Origin: an uncultured Sulfitobacter sp.
GTDB taxonomy: Bacteria > Pseudomonadota > Alphaproteobacteria > Rhodobacterales > Rhodobacteraceae
DNA length: 64,000 bases
Assembly (NCBI RefSeq): GCF_947502895.1
Contig: NZ_CANNBM010000003.1
Coordinates: forward strand, 124,001 to 188,000
Direction of reading: 5' to 3'
The notes below the pieces were generated by a model that did not search any database, was not told the origin of the DNA, and was given only the letters and a program-made list of their open reading frames with translations. Each line of letters opens with the position of its first letter. The stretch's first letter is position 1. Shown here piece after piece: positions 17,752 through 26,930 of this stretch. The position numbers were made by a program, and so were the translations under genes.

Positions 17752-17780
17752 CAGACTGGAGCAAGGCCAGCTCCGTCTGC
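17751..17780 (+). terminator. hairpin after dcd, probable terminator
   Basis: GCAGACTGGAGC (17751-17762) pairs with GCTCCGTCTGC (17770-17780): 11 base pairs with one bulged T and a 7-base loop, beginning at the last base of the dcd stop. AAAAA follows rather than T, so it may need Rho or act mainly as a 3' end stabiliser. Confidence 0.55.
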
Positions 17781-17819
17781 CAAAAATTCGCGTAATATAT
17801 CTGACAAAAGATAGAGGGC

Positions 17820-18095
17820 TTACAGCTTACCTGCGCGGCGGGCCATTTTCATGGCTTGTTTCGCCTGATTAGCACCCTGTCCGCCGCCTTGGCGTTTGGC
17901 GCGGCGTGCGGCGCGAATCTCTTGCTGTTTGCTGCTGGGGCCCACAGTCGGGTTGCCGAAATCATCGATTTCACCCTGCGGCTGCTGCTTGCGCTTGCTA
18001 CTCATTGATGCGGCTTTGTTAAACCCTGCGTCGATGCCCTTGTTGAGCATTTTGCGCATCACCATCCGCATGACCATGTTCAATATCTGGTTCAT
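17820..18095 (-). CDS. small basic conserved hypothetical protein
   Basis: 91 residues from the ATG at 18095-18093, with GAGGAG upstream. The N-terminus MNQILNMVMRMVMRKML is an amphipathic Met-rich helix; the rest is very basic (KRKQQPQGE, IRAARRAKRQ, MKMARRAGKL) with a central GEIDDFGNPTVGP. I recognise no domain. It resembles small basic proteins found next to scpB in related genomes, but that is memory rather than a search. Possible nucleic-acid or membrane-surface binding is inferred only from charge. Confidence 0.65.
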   Translation of the reverse strand: MNQILNMVMRMVMRKMLNKGIDAGFNKAASMSSKRKQQPQGEIDDFGNPTVGPSSKQQEIRAARRAKRQGGGQGANQAKQAMKMARRAGKL

Positions 18096-18156
18096 AGTAC
18101 TCTCCTCGCGCGTTTCTTTGTTCTCAATATAGGGACAATTACGGCATTTTTGAGGT

Positions 18157-18813
18157 TCAGTCCTCAAATAGCTCGCTTTGACCTTCGGTACTTTCAGGCT
18201 CGTCCTCGCCCTCACCTACTTGCGGCATCATACCGAAAGCGGGTCGGTTTTCTAACAAACCTGCCGAGCGCAGTTCTTTGAGCCCCGGTAAATCGCGTGC
18301 ATTCTCAAGTCCGAAATGATCAAGGAAGCCTTCTGTCACCACAAACGTAACGGGGCGACCCGGTGTCATTTTACGGCGGCCAAAGCGGATCCACTCAAGC
18401 TCCAACAACTGGTCGACCGTACCGCGCGAGACAGAAACGCCACGAATTTCCTCGATCTCGGCGCGGGTGACGGGCTGGTGGTAGGCGATGATGGCAAGAG
18501 TTTCGATCGCGGCACGGCTGAGCTTGCGGACCTCCACCGTTTCCTTCTGCATCAGGTATCCCAGATCGGCCGCAGTGCGCAGGGCATAAGCATCACCGAT
18601 TTTCATGACCTGCACGCCACGCCCTTCATAGCGGCGGCGCAGATGTACCATTGCCTCCGCAGCGTCAGAGCCATGAGGCATACGGTCGGCCAGCTCTTTT
18701 ATCGTGACAGGCTCGGCACTGGCGAAAAGGACAGCTTCGATCATACGTTCCTGCTCTGCCATGGGGGGCGCGTCAAACAGGCTTTCTTCTTGTTCTACAG
18801 TAGGCTCTGACAT
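18157..18813 (-). CDS. scpB: segregation and condensation protein B
   Basis: 218 residues. ScpB is the winged-helix partner of ScpA and SMC in chromosome condensation and segregation. Core motifs are MIEAVLFASAEPVTIKELA, the segment RKLSRAAIETLAIIAYHQPVTRAEIEEIRGV and LLELEWIRFGRRKMTPGRP. The start is the ATG at 18813; a longer frame runs into scpA. It is separated from the scpA stop by 4 bp. Acidic residues fill the C-terminus, as is common in the family. Confidence 0.95.
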   Translation of the reverse strand: MSEPTVEQEESLFDAPPMAEQERMIEAVLFASAEPVTIKELADRMPHGSDAAEAMVHLRRRYEGRGVQVMKIGDAYALRTAADLGYLMQKETVEVRKLSRAAIETLAIIAYHQPVTRAEIEEIRGVSVSRGTVDQLLELEWIRFGRRKMTPGRPVTFVVTEGFLDHFGLENARDLPGLKELRSAGLLENRPAFGMMPQVGEGEDEPESTEGQSELFED

Positions 18814-18817
18814 GGTC

Positions 18818-19600
18818 TTAATCTTTCTTGCGCAACTGGATGGGCGCAAATGTATCGCTTTGGCGGATTTCCAGATGGCCTTCTTTTACCAGCTCAAGCG
18901 AGGCCGCGAATGTGGCCGCTGTGGCCGAGCGGCGCTTGACCGGATCGCTCTCCCATCCTTCGGGAAGAAAGCTCATCAGATCACCCCAATCGCCTGCGTA
19001 TCCGATAAGGCCGCGCATCCGCTCTAGTGCTTGTTCCATCGTAAAGACTTTTTCGCGGTCCATTACAAAGGGGCGGAAATCATCGCGGGTACGGATGCGG
19101 GCATAACCCTGCATCAGGTCCAGCAAGGTCGCCGTATAGGTGACGCGGCGCACCCGTTCGACCATTTGCGTCTGCCCACGGGCAAAGAAATCGCGGCCTA
19201 ACTGATCGCGCGCCATCAGGCGGGCAGCTGCGTCGCGCATGGCGGCCAAACGCTCAAGCTGGAACGCCAGATGTGCCGCCAGCTCCTCACCAGACGGGCC
19301 TTCATCGGTTGGATCAGGGGGCAACAGCAGACGCGATTTAAGAAAAGCCAGCCATGCGGCCATCACCAGATAATCTGCCGCCAGTTCCAGCCGCAAAGCC
19401 TTGGCGCGCTCTACGAAGGCCAGATATTGCCGCGCAAGTTGCAGCACGGAGATACGGCGCAGATCAACCTTCTGGGTGCGACTGAGCGTCAGCAATAGAT
19501 CGAGCGGGCCTTCAAACCCGTCCACGTCCACAATCAGGGCTTCGGCGGCCAGACGGTCGGCTACCGATGCGCTGTCTTGCTCAAATAGGTTTTCAGCCAT
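18818..19600 (-). CDS. scpA: segregation and condensation protein A
   Basis: 260 residues, the kleisin subunit of the bacterial SMC complex. The N-terminal SMC-binding region is FEGPLDLLLTLSRTQKVDLR; the middle has ADYLVMAAWLAFLKSRLLLP; the C-terminal winged helix is in RRSATAATFAASLELVKEGH. The ATG at 19600 overlaps the end of nagZ by 8 bases. scpA and scpB form one minus-strand unit with nagZ and the SPOR gene upstream. Confidence 0.95.
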   Translation of the reverse strand: MAENLFEQDSASVADRLAAEALIVDVDGFEGPLDLLLTLSRTQKVDLRRISVLQLARQYLAFVERAKALRLELAADYLVMAAWLAFLKSRLLLPPDPTDEGPSGEELAAHLAFQLERLAAMRDAAARLMARDQLGRDFFARGQTQMVERVRRVTYTATLLDLMQGYARIRTRDDFRPFVMDREKVFTMEQALERMRGLIGYAGDWGDLMSFLPEGWESDPVKRRSATAATFAASLELVKEGHLEIRQSDTFAPIQLRKKD

Positions 19601-20612
19601 GCGCCCCCTCGCCCAATAGCGCCTTAAGCTGCGCATCAAGGGCGGGAATGTCAATATCGTCAGGGCGCTGGCGATAGCTGAGCGCACGCAGCGCGCGGCG
19701 TTGAGCCGCATCGGTCATCTCGCCCGCCGCTTCGGCAACCTCTGCACGTTCTGCCAAGGTGCCGTTGCAATGCAAAATCACGTCACACCCTGCTGCAATC
19801 GCTTGACGGCTGAGATCCGACAGCGATCCTGTCAGTGCCTTCATCGAGATATCGTCAGTCATAATCAGATTATCAAAACCGATATCCTCGCGGATCACGC
19901 CCATCATGCGCGGCGACAGGGTAGCGGGAGCGGAATCAATCGCATCATAGACCACATGCGCGGTCATCCCCATCGGCGTGTCACGCAGCGCCTTGAAGGG
20001 AGCAAAATCGACACGGTCCAAGTCGTTGCGGCTGGCCGAGACACGGGGCAGTTCAAAATGGCTATCAGCAGTCGCGCGGCCGTGGCCGGGAATGTGTTTG
20101 ATGACCGGCAAAACACCACCCGCCAACATCCCGTCATTGGCTGCCTGACCCATCAGGGCGATATGGCGCGCATCCAGCCCGTAACAACGGTTATAAAGAA
20201 AATCATGGGTGTCGGGGCAAGGCACATCAACCATCGGCGCGCAGTTGCTGTCGATCCCCAGTGCATAAAGCTCGTGTGCGATGAGGCGAAAGCGGATGTA
20301 CATGGCCTCGGCAGCGTCAGCGCCTGCAGCTTGTACAAAATGCATCGGCGGCACCCATTCGCGCCATTGCGGCGCACGCAACCGTTGGACGCGCCCGCCC
20401 TCCTGATCAATGGTGATGGGGGCATTGCGGCCCACGGCCTCACGAAAATCATCGCATAGCGCCCGCACCTGATCCGGTGTGTCGATATTGCGAGCAAACA
20501 AAATGAAACCAAAGGGGTTCACATCCGCAAAGAGCGCCTTTTCATCCGCGCTCAGCCGATGACCATCGGCATCAAGGATTGTCGCACCGAACCGTGCGAG
20601 GCCCTTGTTCAC
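19593..20612 (-). CDS. nagZ: beta-N-acetylhexosaminidase, GH3 family
   Basis: 339 residues. NagZ removes GlcNAc from GlcNAc-anhydroMurNAc peptides in the cytoplasm during murein recycling. Signatures are TIDQEGGRVQRLRAPQW, the flexible catalytic loop KHIPGHGRATADSHFELPRV with its His/Asp dyad, and the nucleophile Asp in LIMTDDISMKAL. The start is GTG at 20612-20610, which overlaps the SPOR-gene stop as GTGA; no ATG exists in the right place. It links functionally to anmK at 4900-6030. Confidence 0.93.
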   Translation of the reverse strand: MNKGLARFGATILDADGHRLSADEKALFADVNPFGFILFARNIDTPDQVRALCDDFREAVGRNAPITIDQEGGRVQRLRAPQWREWVPPMHFVQAAGADAAEAMYIRFRLIAHELYALGIDSNCAPMVDVPCPDTHDFLYNRCYGLDARHIALMGQAANDGMLAGGVLPVIKHIPGHGRATADSHFELPRVSASRNDLDRVDFAPFKALRDTPMGMTAHVVYDAIDSAPATLSPRMMGVIREDIGFDNLIMTDDISMKALTGSLSDLSRQAIAAGCDVILHCNGTLAERAEVAEAAGEMTDAAQRRALRALSYRQRPDDIDIPALDAQLKALLGEGAHG

Positions 20613-21568
20613 CGTGTCACCACAGGGATGCAATCCACGCTTTCCGCAACGAGTGCCGAACAGAACCGACGCGCATCGCCGATATCGTCAAAGCCTTGCG
20701 CGCGTAGTCGGTAGAAAGTCCGCCCACCTGATTTAGCTTCCATCACGATACGCTTTTTGCCCTCCATGAAAGGTGCGAAACGTGCGTTCAGCTTGCCCCA
20801 TTGGGCGCGGGCAATTTCGGGCGTGTCGAACGCACCAAGCTGCACAAGACGGGTACCAGCAGGCAGGCTGCCCGCACTAATATCCAGATCACTGACAGCC
20901 GAGCTGGGCACGGCGGCGGCAGCTTGGGTCGCAGCAGGGCGGCTGGGCCGCAGTGTCGGGCGCAGCGAGACACGCATGCCATCACCACTTAGCAAAGCAA
21001 CGGCATTTCCCGTATTGATCGAAGCAAGCACCGGAACCGCCTCGCCGTCCACCTGTTCAAGCGGGGCAATACCATCAGTCAGTTGTGCTACAATGCTGTC
21101 AATTGATCCTGCTTCCATAGCAGCAGCGATATCTTGCACAATCGGTTCGGGATCAGCGATTTCAGGGATAGCCGTAACTGCCGCGTCCTCGATTTGCGGC
21201 ATCGGCTGGTCTTCTTCCGCCAGATCAGTGGGCTGTGGTGCAAGGCGGACCTGCTCTGCCAGCGCCTCGGACGCGCCGACAACGGCGACCTCGTTCACCG
21301 AAAGGCCCTGATGTTGCGCCAGCTGCCCACCGGGATTTTCGGGACGTACCCGCATTTCACCCGCCGCAGCGCGCACGACAGGGATACCGGTCACATCACG
21401 CACAAGCAGCTTATAACCCCAAACGCCTACCCCAACGACAAGTGCCAGTGAAACCACAGCGCCTGCAAGATTGGTCAGTTTGGTAACAGCATTGCCATTG
21501 GTGGTGGAATACTCAGGGTGTTGATACGCCGCACCCGTCCCCTGAGGGGAGTGTGTAAAATCTGCCAT
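20609..21568 (-). CDS. SPOR-domain, single-pass membrane protein
   Basis: 319 residues. A short cytoplasmic tail is followed by one membrane segment (LAGAVVSLALVVGVGVWGYKLL, residues about 33-54), a long acidic and Ala-rich periplasmic linker, and a C-terminal SPOR domain from about residue 240 (TRLVQLGAFDTPEIARAQW, YRLRAQGFDDIGDARRFC). SPOR domains bind peptidoglycan stripped of stem peptides at the division septum, so a divisome-associated role is likely. Placement between nagZ and argS is usual for Rhodobacteraceae. The ATG at 21568 has GAGAGG upstream. Confidence 0.88.
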   Translation of the reverse strand: MADFTHSPQGTGAAYQHPEYSTTNGNAVTKLTNLAGAVVSLALVVGVGVWGYKLLVRDVTGIPVVRAAAGEMRVRPENPGGQLAQHQGLSVNEVAVVGASEALAEQVRLAPQPTDLAEEDQPMPQIEDAAVTAIPEIADPEPIVQDIAAAMEAGSIDSIVAQLTDGIAPLEQVDGEAVPVLASINTGNAVALLSGDGMRVSLRPTLRPSRPAATQAAAAVPSSAVSDLDISAGSLPAGTRLVQLGAFDTPEIARAQWGKLNARFAPFMEGKKRIVMEAKSGGRTFYRLRAQGFDDIGDARRFCSALVAESVDCIPVVTR

Positions 21569-21639
21569 CGTTGCCTCTCTGTCAGCGCAGTACATTGCCG
21601 CGCTGATCTGATCGTGTTTGCTCGTACCTGCGGCGGTGC

Positions 21640-23385
21640 TTAGCGCATCTCATCCGCAGGGGTCACGCCAAGGATACCCAAGCCTGCTGCAATTACAATC
21701 GCAACCGCCCGCGCGAGGGCAATTTTCGCTTGTGATGTTGCAGGATCGTCCTCTTGAATAAAGCGCAGGCCGGTCTCGGCATTGCCGAGGTTCCAGAAGC
21801 CGTGCAAATCCCCCGCCAATTCATAGAGATAGAAGGCAATGCGGTGCGGCTCATTGCTACGCGCAGCAGTCTCGACGAGACGCGGCCATTCGGCCACTTT
21901 GCGCAGCAAGGCAAGCTCTGCCGCGTGGTCAAGCTTGGACAGATCGGCGGATTTTAGCGTGGCATCGTCCACCGCAATGCCAGCATCAGCCGCTTTGCGC
22001 AGCACACTGGCGACACGGGCATGGGCATATTGCACATAGAACACCGGGTTTTCGCGCGACTGTTCGGTGACTTTGTCAAAATCAAAATCTAGCGGCGCAT
22101 CGTTTTTGCGGGTCAACATGACAAAGCGTGTCACGTCCTTGCCCACTTCGCGGATCAGATCACTGAGCAACACAAAGTTGCCCGCGCGCTTGGACATTTT
22201 GAACTCTTCACCGTTTTTGAACAATTTAACCAGCTGCGTCAGCTTGATATCCAGCGGCACAGTGCCACCCGACAGCGCATGCACAGCCGCTTTCATCCGT
22301 TTTACATAGCCGCCATGGTCAGCCCCGAAAACATTGATCAGCGCGTCATAGCCGCGCTCGACCTTGTCATTGTGATACGCAATGTCGGGGGCGAAATAGG
22401 TCCACGCGCCATCGTGCTTTTTGATTGCACGGTCTTGGTCGTCGCCAAATTCGGTCGATTTGAACAACGTCTGCTCGCGCGCCTCATAGTCGTCTGGCAG
22501 CTTGCCTTTGGGGGGCTCAAGCGTGCCGTTATAGATCAGACCCATTTTGTCGAGCTTATCAAGGCAGGCTTCAATCTTGCCTGTGTTGTACAAAGACTTT
22601 TCCGAGAAGAAGCGATCCATCTTGACGCCCAGCAGCGCCAGATCATCGCGGATCAGTTCCATCATCGCATCTGTTGCAAAATCACCAATGGGGCCAAGCC
22701 AGATATCCTCGGGCTGGTCGATATATTGGTCACCCACCTTCTCTTTAAGCGCAGCACCCACAGGCACCAGATAGTCACCCGGATAGGTCCCTTCGGGAAA
22801 GGCAACCTCTTTGCCATGCGCTTCGAGATACCGCAGATAAACCGAACGGGCGAGCATGCCGATCTGGCCGCCACCGTCATTGATTACGTATTCGCGCGTC
22901 ACATCCCAACCAGCGAACGCCAAAAGAGAGGCCAACGCATCACCAAAGACCGCACCGCGGGTATGGCCCACATGCAGAGGGCCTGTAGGGTTGGCCGAGA
23001 CATATTCGACGTTCACCGATTTGCCGGCCCCCAGCGTCGCGCGGCCATAGTCGGTGCCACTGTCCAAAACGGTTTGCGCCACATTTTGCCAGACAGCAGG
23101 CGCAAGTCGCAGGTTCAAAAAGCCCGGACCAGCCACTTCGGCAGAAGTGACACGCGGATCGTCAGACAACCGCACAGCCAGCTTTTCCGCGATGTCGCGC
23201 GGTTTCATCCCTGCGGGTTTGGCCAGTACCATTGCCGCATTGGTTGCCATATCACCATGGGACGCATCGCGCGGCGGCTCTGCCGTGACGTTATCGGTGC
23301 TGAGACCCGCAGGCAGATCACCAGCAGCAACCATCGCGTCGAGCGCGTGCAAAACAAGGGAACGAATATCGGCAAAGAGGTTCAT
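21640..23385 (-). CDS. argS: arginyl-tRNA synthetase
   Basis: 581 residues, class Ia. The N-terminal Add-1 domain precedes the HIGH motif in SANPTGPLHVGHTRGAVFGD near residue 130. KMSKRAGNFVLLSDL carries the KMSKS-like loop, and the DALR anticodon-binding domain is at the C-terminus (YAHARVASVLRKAADAG onward). It charges tRNA-Arg. The ATG at 23385 lies about 60 bp after the SDR-like gene, so the two may be cotranscribed. Confidence 0.97.
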   Translation of the reverse strand: MNLFADIRSLVLHALDAMVAAGDLPAGLSTDNVTAEPPRDASHGDMATNAAMVLAKPAGMKPRDIAEKLAVRLSDDPRVTSAEVAGPGFLNLRLAPAVWQNVAQTVLDSGTDYGRATLGAGKSVNVEYVSANPTGPLHVGHTRGAVFGDALASLLAFAGWDVTREYVINDGGGQIGMLARSVYLRYLEAHGKEVAFPEGTYPGDYLVPVGAALKEKVGDQYIDQPEDIWLGPIGDFATDAMMELIRDDLALLGVKMDRFFSEKSLYNTGKIEACLDKLDKMGLIYNGTLEPPKGKLPDDYEAREQTLFKSTEFGDDQDRAIKKHDGAWTYFAPDIAYHNDKVERGYDALINVFGADHGGYVKRMKAAVHALSGGTVPLDIKLTQLVKLFKNGEEFKMSKRAGNFVLLSDLIREVGKDVTRFVMLTRKNDAPLDFDFDKVTEQSRENPVFYVQYAHARVASVLRKAADAGIAVDDATLKSADLSKLDHAAELALLRKVAEWPRLVETAARSNEPHRIAFYLYELAGDLHGFWNLGNAETGLRFIQEDDPATSQAKIALARAVAIVIAAGLGILGVTPADEMR

Positions 23386-23444
23386 TGGTGTGCTTTCAGA
23401 ACAGAATGTTGCGCTTCATGTACCACGCGGGGGCTGCGCGTCAA

Positions 23445-24050
23445 TCAAAGGCGCAGCTCGGCCCCAGTCAGCGACCCCAGCGCGCCTGACAACAGCCCGA
23501 TAACCGCTGTGCGCGCGGGTTTCACCGCGCCTTCGCCAACGGAAACCATGTTGAGGGTCAGCCCGTCACGGCGCAGCGCATGGGCCAGTGCCGATTGCGC
23601 AGATGCCAGCGCGGGTGCCATGGCCCCTGCCCCTACATCCAACGCTTGTTCGGGGCGTGCAACAACGCTGACAATCTGGCCTTCGCGCAAGGTCAACGCG
23701 GGCATAAAGCCTTGCACGATCCCTTGTAGCACCGCCACGTTCAGATCAATCTTGTCAGGCTGGCGCAGAGGCATCAGGTTCAACACCCCATCAAGACGCG
23801 CTTCGCCCCATGCACGGCCCACGCGGCGCAGCGCCACATCGGCCTCGCCCTTGAGCGGCAATGGCACCGCGTTGCTGATCTGCGCCAACGCATCGGCGTT
23901 GCTGTCTGCGACAACCACCTGCGCACCCGACGCCGCCAGCGCGCGCGCCATGCCGCGGCCAAATCCGCAGCATGCTCCCAGCACCAATATACGCTGGCCC
24001 TGTAAAGTACCCGATGGGCGTTTCATCTGCTGTGTCTCACTGTCCAACAT
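23445..24050 (-). CDS. SDR-fold protein lacking the catalytic Tyr-Lys pair
   Basis: 201 residues. The Rossmann start is seen in GQRILVLGACCGFGRGMARA near residue 18-37, and an Asp typical of NAD-type cofactors in VVVADSNADALAQI. The expected YxxxK of short-chain dehydrogenases is missing: the equivalent place reads APALASAQSALAHALRRDGL. The later TLNMVSVGEG matches the usual vN-x-v-x-PG region. I infer a non-catalytic or altered SDR. The ATG at 24050 begins 3 bases after the dgt stop, with AAAGGG in the dgt end serving as binding site. Confidence 0.7.
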   Translation of the reverse strand: MLDSETQQMKRPSGTLQGQRILVLGACCGFGRGMARALAASGAQVVVADSNADALAQISNAVPLPLKGEADVALRRVGRAWGEARLDGVLNLMPLRQPDKIDLNVAVLQGIVQGFMPALTLREGQIVSVVARPEQALDVGAGAMAPALASAQSALAHALRRDGLTLNMVSVGEGAVKPARTAVIGLLSGALGSLTGAELRL

Positions 24051-24053
24051 AAG

Positions 24054-25244
24054 CTACCCTTTGTGCGTGTGCCCTTGGGCGTTATACGACCCCGCGCGCG
24101 GCGTATTGCCGATCAGGCGATCATGCTCCTGCAGCGCGAAACGGTCGGTCATACCTGCAATATAGTCTGCAACGATACGTGCCAAGAGTGTACGGTCTGT
24201 CCCTGCTTGCGCAATATAATTTGCCCACTCGGCGGGCATCAGCGCAGGTTTTTCCAAAAATAGCGGAAACAAGGCCTCGACAACGCCCGTCACTTCGGCG
24301 CGGATTTTCATCACGGCGGGTGCGCGATACATACGTGTGAACAAAAAGCGCCGGATCGCGCCAAGGTCCTGCCACATCGCATCTGAAAAACAGATCACCG
24401 GACGGCCAAGATTGCGGATGTCTTCAACCGATGCAGCCTGCGCAATCGACAGTTGCGCGCGCGAGGTTTCGATCACATCCGAAACCATCATGCCGAACAC
24501 CCGCCGCAGTGCTTCATGGCGCCGGCGATAGGAGTCCAGTTTTGGATACTTTGCGTCCACCTGCGCATAGGCAGGGGCAAGCAACGGAAGGCCTGCGATA
24601 TCGTCTTCGGTGAACAGGCCTGCGCGCAGACCGTCATGCAGATCGTGATTGTTATAGGCAATATCATCGGCCAGCGCGGCCACCTGCGCCTCGGCACTTG
24701 CATGGGTGTGCAACTCAAGATCATGCATACGGTTGTAGTCGGCCAATGCGTGCGGCAAATCGCCCAGCACAGGGCCGTTATGCTTGGCGATCCCTTCCAG
24801 CGTCTCCCATGTCAGGTTCAGCCCGTCAAAATCGGCATAGTGGCGCTCAAGCGATGTAACGATCTTGATCGCTTGGGCGTTGTGATCAAACCCGCCATAG
24901 GGCTGCATCAACGCATGCAGCGCGTCTTCGCCTGTATGGCCAAAAGGCGGATGGCCCAGATCATGGGCCAACGCGATTGCCTCGGTCAGTTCGGGGTTCA
25001 GGTGAAGCGCGCCAGCGATCGTACGCGCCACTTGGGCTACTTCGATGCTGTGGGTCAGCCGTGTGCGGTAATAATCGCCCTCATGCTCCACAAACACCTG
25101 TGTCTTGTGCTTTAACCGGCGAAAGGCGCTGGCATGGATAATCCGGTCACGGTCGCGCTGGAAAGACGAGCGGAAGTTGCTCTCTTCCTCGGGGACACGT
25201 CGCCCGCGGGCGCGGTCCGGATCGGAGGCAAAGGATGCACGCAC
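24054..25244 (-). CDS. dgt: dGTP triphosphohydrolase-like HD protein
   Basis: 396 residues. The HD metal site is RLTHSIEVAQ with ALAHDLGHPPFGHTGE, and a later Asp in ALADDIAYNNHDLHDG completes it. This is the deoxyguanosinetriphosphate triphosphohydrolase-like family, which releases triphosphate from dNTPs. The start is GTG at 25244, with AGGAG 5 bases upstream. It diverges from erpA over about 95 bp and leads a unit with the SDR-like gene and perhaps argS. Whether the substrate is dGTP or other dNTPs is not resolvable here. Confidence 0.9.
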   Translation of the reverse strand: MRASFASDPDRARGRRVPEEESNFRSSFQRDRDRIIHASAFRRLKHKTQVFVEHEGDYYRTRLTHSIEVAQVARTIAGALHLNPELTEAIALAHDLGHPPFGHTGEDALHALMQPYGGFDHNAQAIKIVTSLERHYADFDGLNLTWETLEGIAKHNGPVLGDLPHALADYNRMHDLELHTHASAEAQVAALADDIAYNNHDLHDGLRAGLFTEDDIAGLPLLAPAYAQVDAKYPKLDSYRRRHEALRRVFGMMVSDVIETSRAQLSIAQAASVEDIRNLGRPVICFSDAMWQDLGAIRRFLFTRMYRAPAVMKIRAEVTGVVEALFPLFLEKPALMPAEWANYIAQAGTDRTLLARIVADYIAGMTDRFALQEHDRLIGNTPRAGSYNAQGHTHKG

Positions 25245-25339
25245 ACGTAGTCTCCTGTAACGCGGCGCTTGTACCCCGCTTTGTCCGTTTCTATATTACG
25301 TTTACAGCCCAATGAAAACACACTGCGGAGCCCCAGCAC

Positions 25340-25663
25340 ATGAACCTGCCCCCCCAAGTGACACAACGTGCCTTTGAACGGTTGAGCGAGATCGGTGCAG
25401 CTACCGATGGCAAAGCCCTGCGCGTCGCGGTTGAGGGCGGAGGCTGTTCGGGCTTTCAATACGAGATCGCACTGGACGAAGCCAAGGAAGACGACCTGAT
25501 CCTTGAAGGCGCTGGCGAAAAAGTTGTGGTCGACAGTATTTCGCTGCCGTTCCTTGCCAATGCGGTAATTGACTTTACCGAAGAGCTGATCGGCGCAAGG
25601 TTTGTGATCGAAAACCCGAACGCGACGTCATCATGTGGCTGTGGCACGTCGTTTTCGATGTAG
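25340..25663 (+). CDS. erpA: iron-sulfur cluster insertion protein, ErpA/IscA type
   Basis: 107 residues of the HesB/IscA/ErpA A-type carrier family. The three cluster-ligating Cys are in GGGCSGFQYEI and the C-terminal SSCGCGTSF. These proteins receive Fe-S clusters from a scaffold and pass them to apo-enzymes. The divergent position against dgt and conserved length make the call firm; ErpA rather than IscA is favoured because no isc genes are near. Confidence 0.9.
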   Translation: MNLPPQVTQRAFERLSEIGAATDGKALRVAVEGGGCSGFQYEIALDEAKEDDLILEGAGEKVVVDSISLPFLANAVIDFTEELIGARFVIENPNATSSCGCGTSFSM

Positions 25664-26117
25664 CAAACATGGTGTGCAGATCTAACGCAGAAGCAGGGGA
25701 AAGACGCTGACAGTGTTGTGTCGCTTGCACCGCAAATGATCCTCGCATCATCACAGTACATTCAACCCCGTCCGGTTCGCGTCTTCCCCCGCTCATGCGG
25801 TCTACTGTTGGCTAGGTTGCCGAAGCGCAGGACATGCCGTGCGCCAGTTCGAGATCTGCTTCTTGACGAATATCCAGTATTGATGCCCGTAATAGCTGGC
25901 GCGGTTACGGGCCGTCCCTGACCCGGCATCGCGCCGTTTTACGTGTCTAGCATCCTGTTTGGATAGGACGTGACGTAGGCCGAATATAACCACAATCCAT
26001 GTCAGAAAGGAAGGATTCATTGCGCAAACGCGCGTTGTGCCGCAGCGTGCCGGATGGCTTGCCCTACCCGCGCAGATGCGCGATAGCTTGGCTAACCCGC
26101 CCAAGGAGCCTGCCCCA
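25664..26117. other. 454-bp region between erpA and xthA
   Basis: It lacks a clear plus-strand gene. A 72-codon minus-strand frame (25802-26020) is listed separately as tentative. I see no strong terminator; a CAAGGAG at its right end serves xthA. Confidence 0.5.
25802..26020 (-). CDS. possible small single-pass membrane protein
   Basis: A 72-codon frame from the ATG at 26020. It has one hydrophobic segment near the N-terminus (FLTWIVVIFGLRHVL), then a basic, aromatic-containing tail (ASYYGHQYWIFVKKQISNW). The composition looks protein-like. Against it, no ribosome binding site is visible and codon choice is less GC-rich at third positions than in neighbours. It diverges from xthA. I recognise no family; a decayed remnant is also possible. 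Confidence 0.3.
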   Translation of the reverse strand: MNPSFLTWIVVIFGLRHVLSKQDARHVKRRDAGSGTARNRASYYGHQYWIFVKKQISNWRTACPALRQPSQQ

Positions 26118-26927
26118 ATGAAGATCGCCACATTTAACATCAACGGGATCAAGGCCCGCATAAACGCATTGCCTGCATGGCTGGACGAAGCCAAGCCCGA
26201 TGTTGTTTTAATGCAGGAAATCAAGTCGGTAGACGAAGCCTTTCCAACCGAAATCTTTGAAGAGCGTGGCTATAACGTCGAAGTACACGGGCAGAAATCG
26301 TTTAATGGTGTGGGTATCCTGTCCAAGCTGCCACTAGAGGATGTTACGCGCGGTTTGCCTGGCGATGATAGCGATGAGCAAGCGCGCTATATCGAGGCTA
26401 CAGTCGTAGGCGAGAGCCAATCTGTGCGCCTGTGCGGCCTTTATTTGCCCAATGGAAACCCAGTGGAACTCGCGGCGGATGGAACCCCTGTTGAGGGCGG
26501 CAAATACGCCTACAAACTGGCGTGGATGGACCGCCTGCGCGCCCGTGCGCAAGAATTGCTGGCCGAAGAGACGCCGTTTCTGATGGCGGGCGATTACAAT
26601 ATCATCCCCCAACCCGAGGATGCAGCGACCCCCGAAACATGGCGCGGTGATGCACTATTCCGCCCCGAAAGCCACGCAAAGTGGCGCGCATTGCTGAACC
26701 TTGGCCTGACAGAGGCGTTTCGCGCGCGTCATCAAGGCCCCGGTCATTATAGTTTTTGGGATTATCAAGCAGGCGCTTGGAACCGGAATCTGGGCATCCG
26801 CATCGACCACTTCCTGCTATGTCCCTATACAGCCGACAGGCTGGTTGATTGCCAGATCGACAAAGACATTCGCGGCCATGAAAAACCGTCCGACCATGTC
26901 CCTGTCTGGGTTGATCTGGCGCTCTGA
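26118..26927 (+). CDS. xthA: exodeoxyribonuclease III
   Basis: 269 residues of the ExoIII/AP-endonuclease family, which repairs abasic sites and 3' blocks. Key residues are Asn in FNINGIKAR, Glu in VLMQEIKSVDEAFP, Asp/Asn in MAGDYNIIPQPEDA and the C-terminal SDHVPVWVDLAL. The ATG at 26118 has AAGGAG upstream; a longer frame has no support. It is convergent with the RTX/DUF4214 gene, whose end is 3 bp away, leaving no room for separate terminators. Confidence 0.95.
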   Translation: MKIATFNINGIKARINALPAWLDEAKPDVVLMQEIKSVDEAFPTEIFEERGYNVEVHGQKSFNGVGILSKLPLEDVTRGLPGDDSDEQARYIEATVVGESQSVRLCGLYLPNGNPVELAADGTPVEGGKYAYKLAWMDRLRARAQELLAEETPFLMAGDYNIIPQPEDAATPETWRGDALFRPESHAKWRALLNLGLTEAFRARHQGPGHYSFWDYQAGAWNRNLGIRIDHFLLCPYTADRLVDCQIDKDIRGHEKPSDHVPVWVDLAL

Positions 26928-26930
26928 TCC

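Noticed and set aside
22279..24165. A 628-codon open frame opposite argS and the SDR-like gene
   Set aside because: It spans the antisense of two convincing genes, with low-complexity composition and no ribosome binding site.
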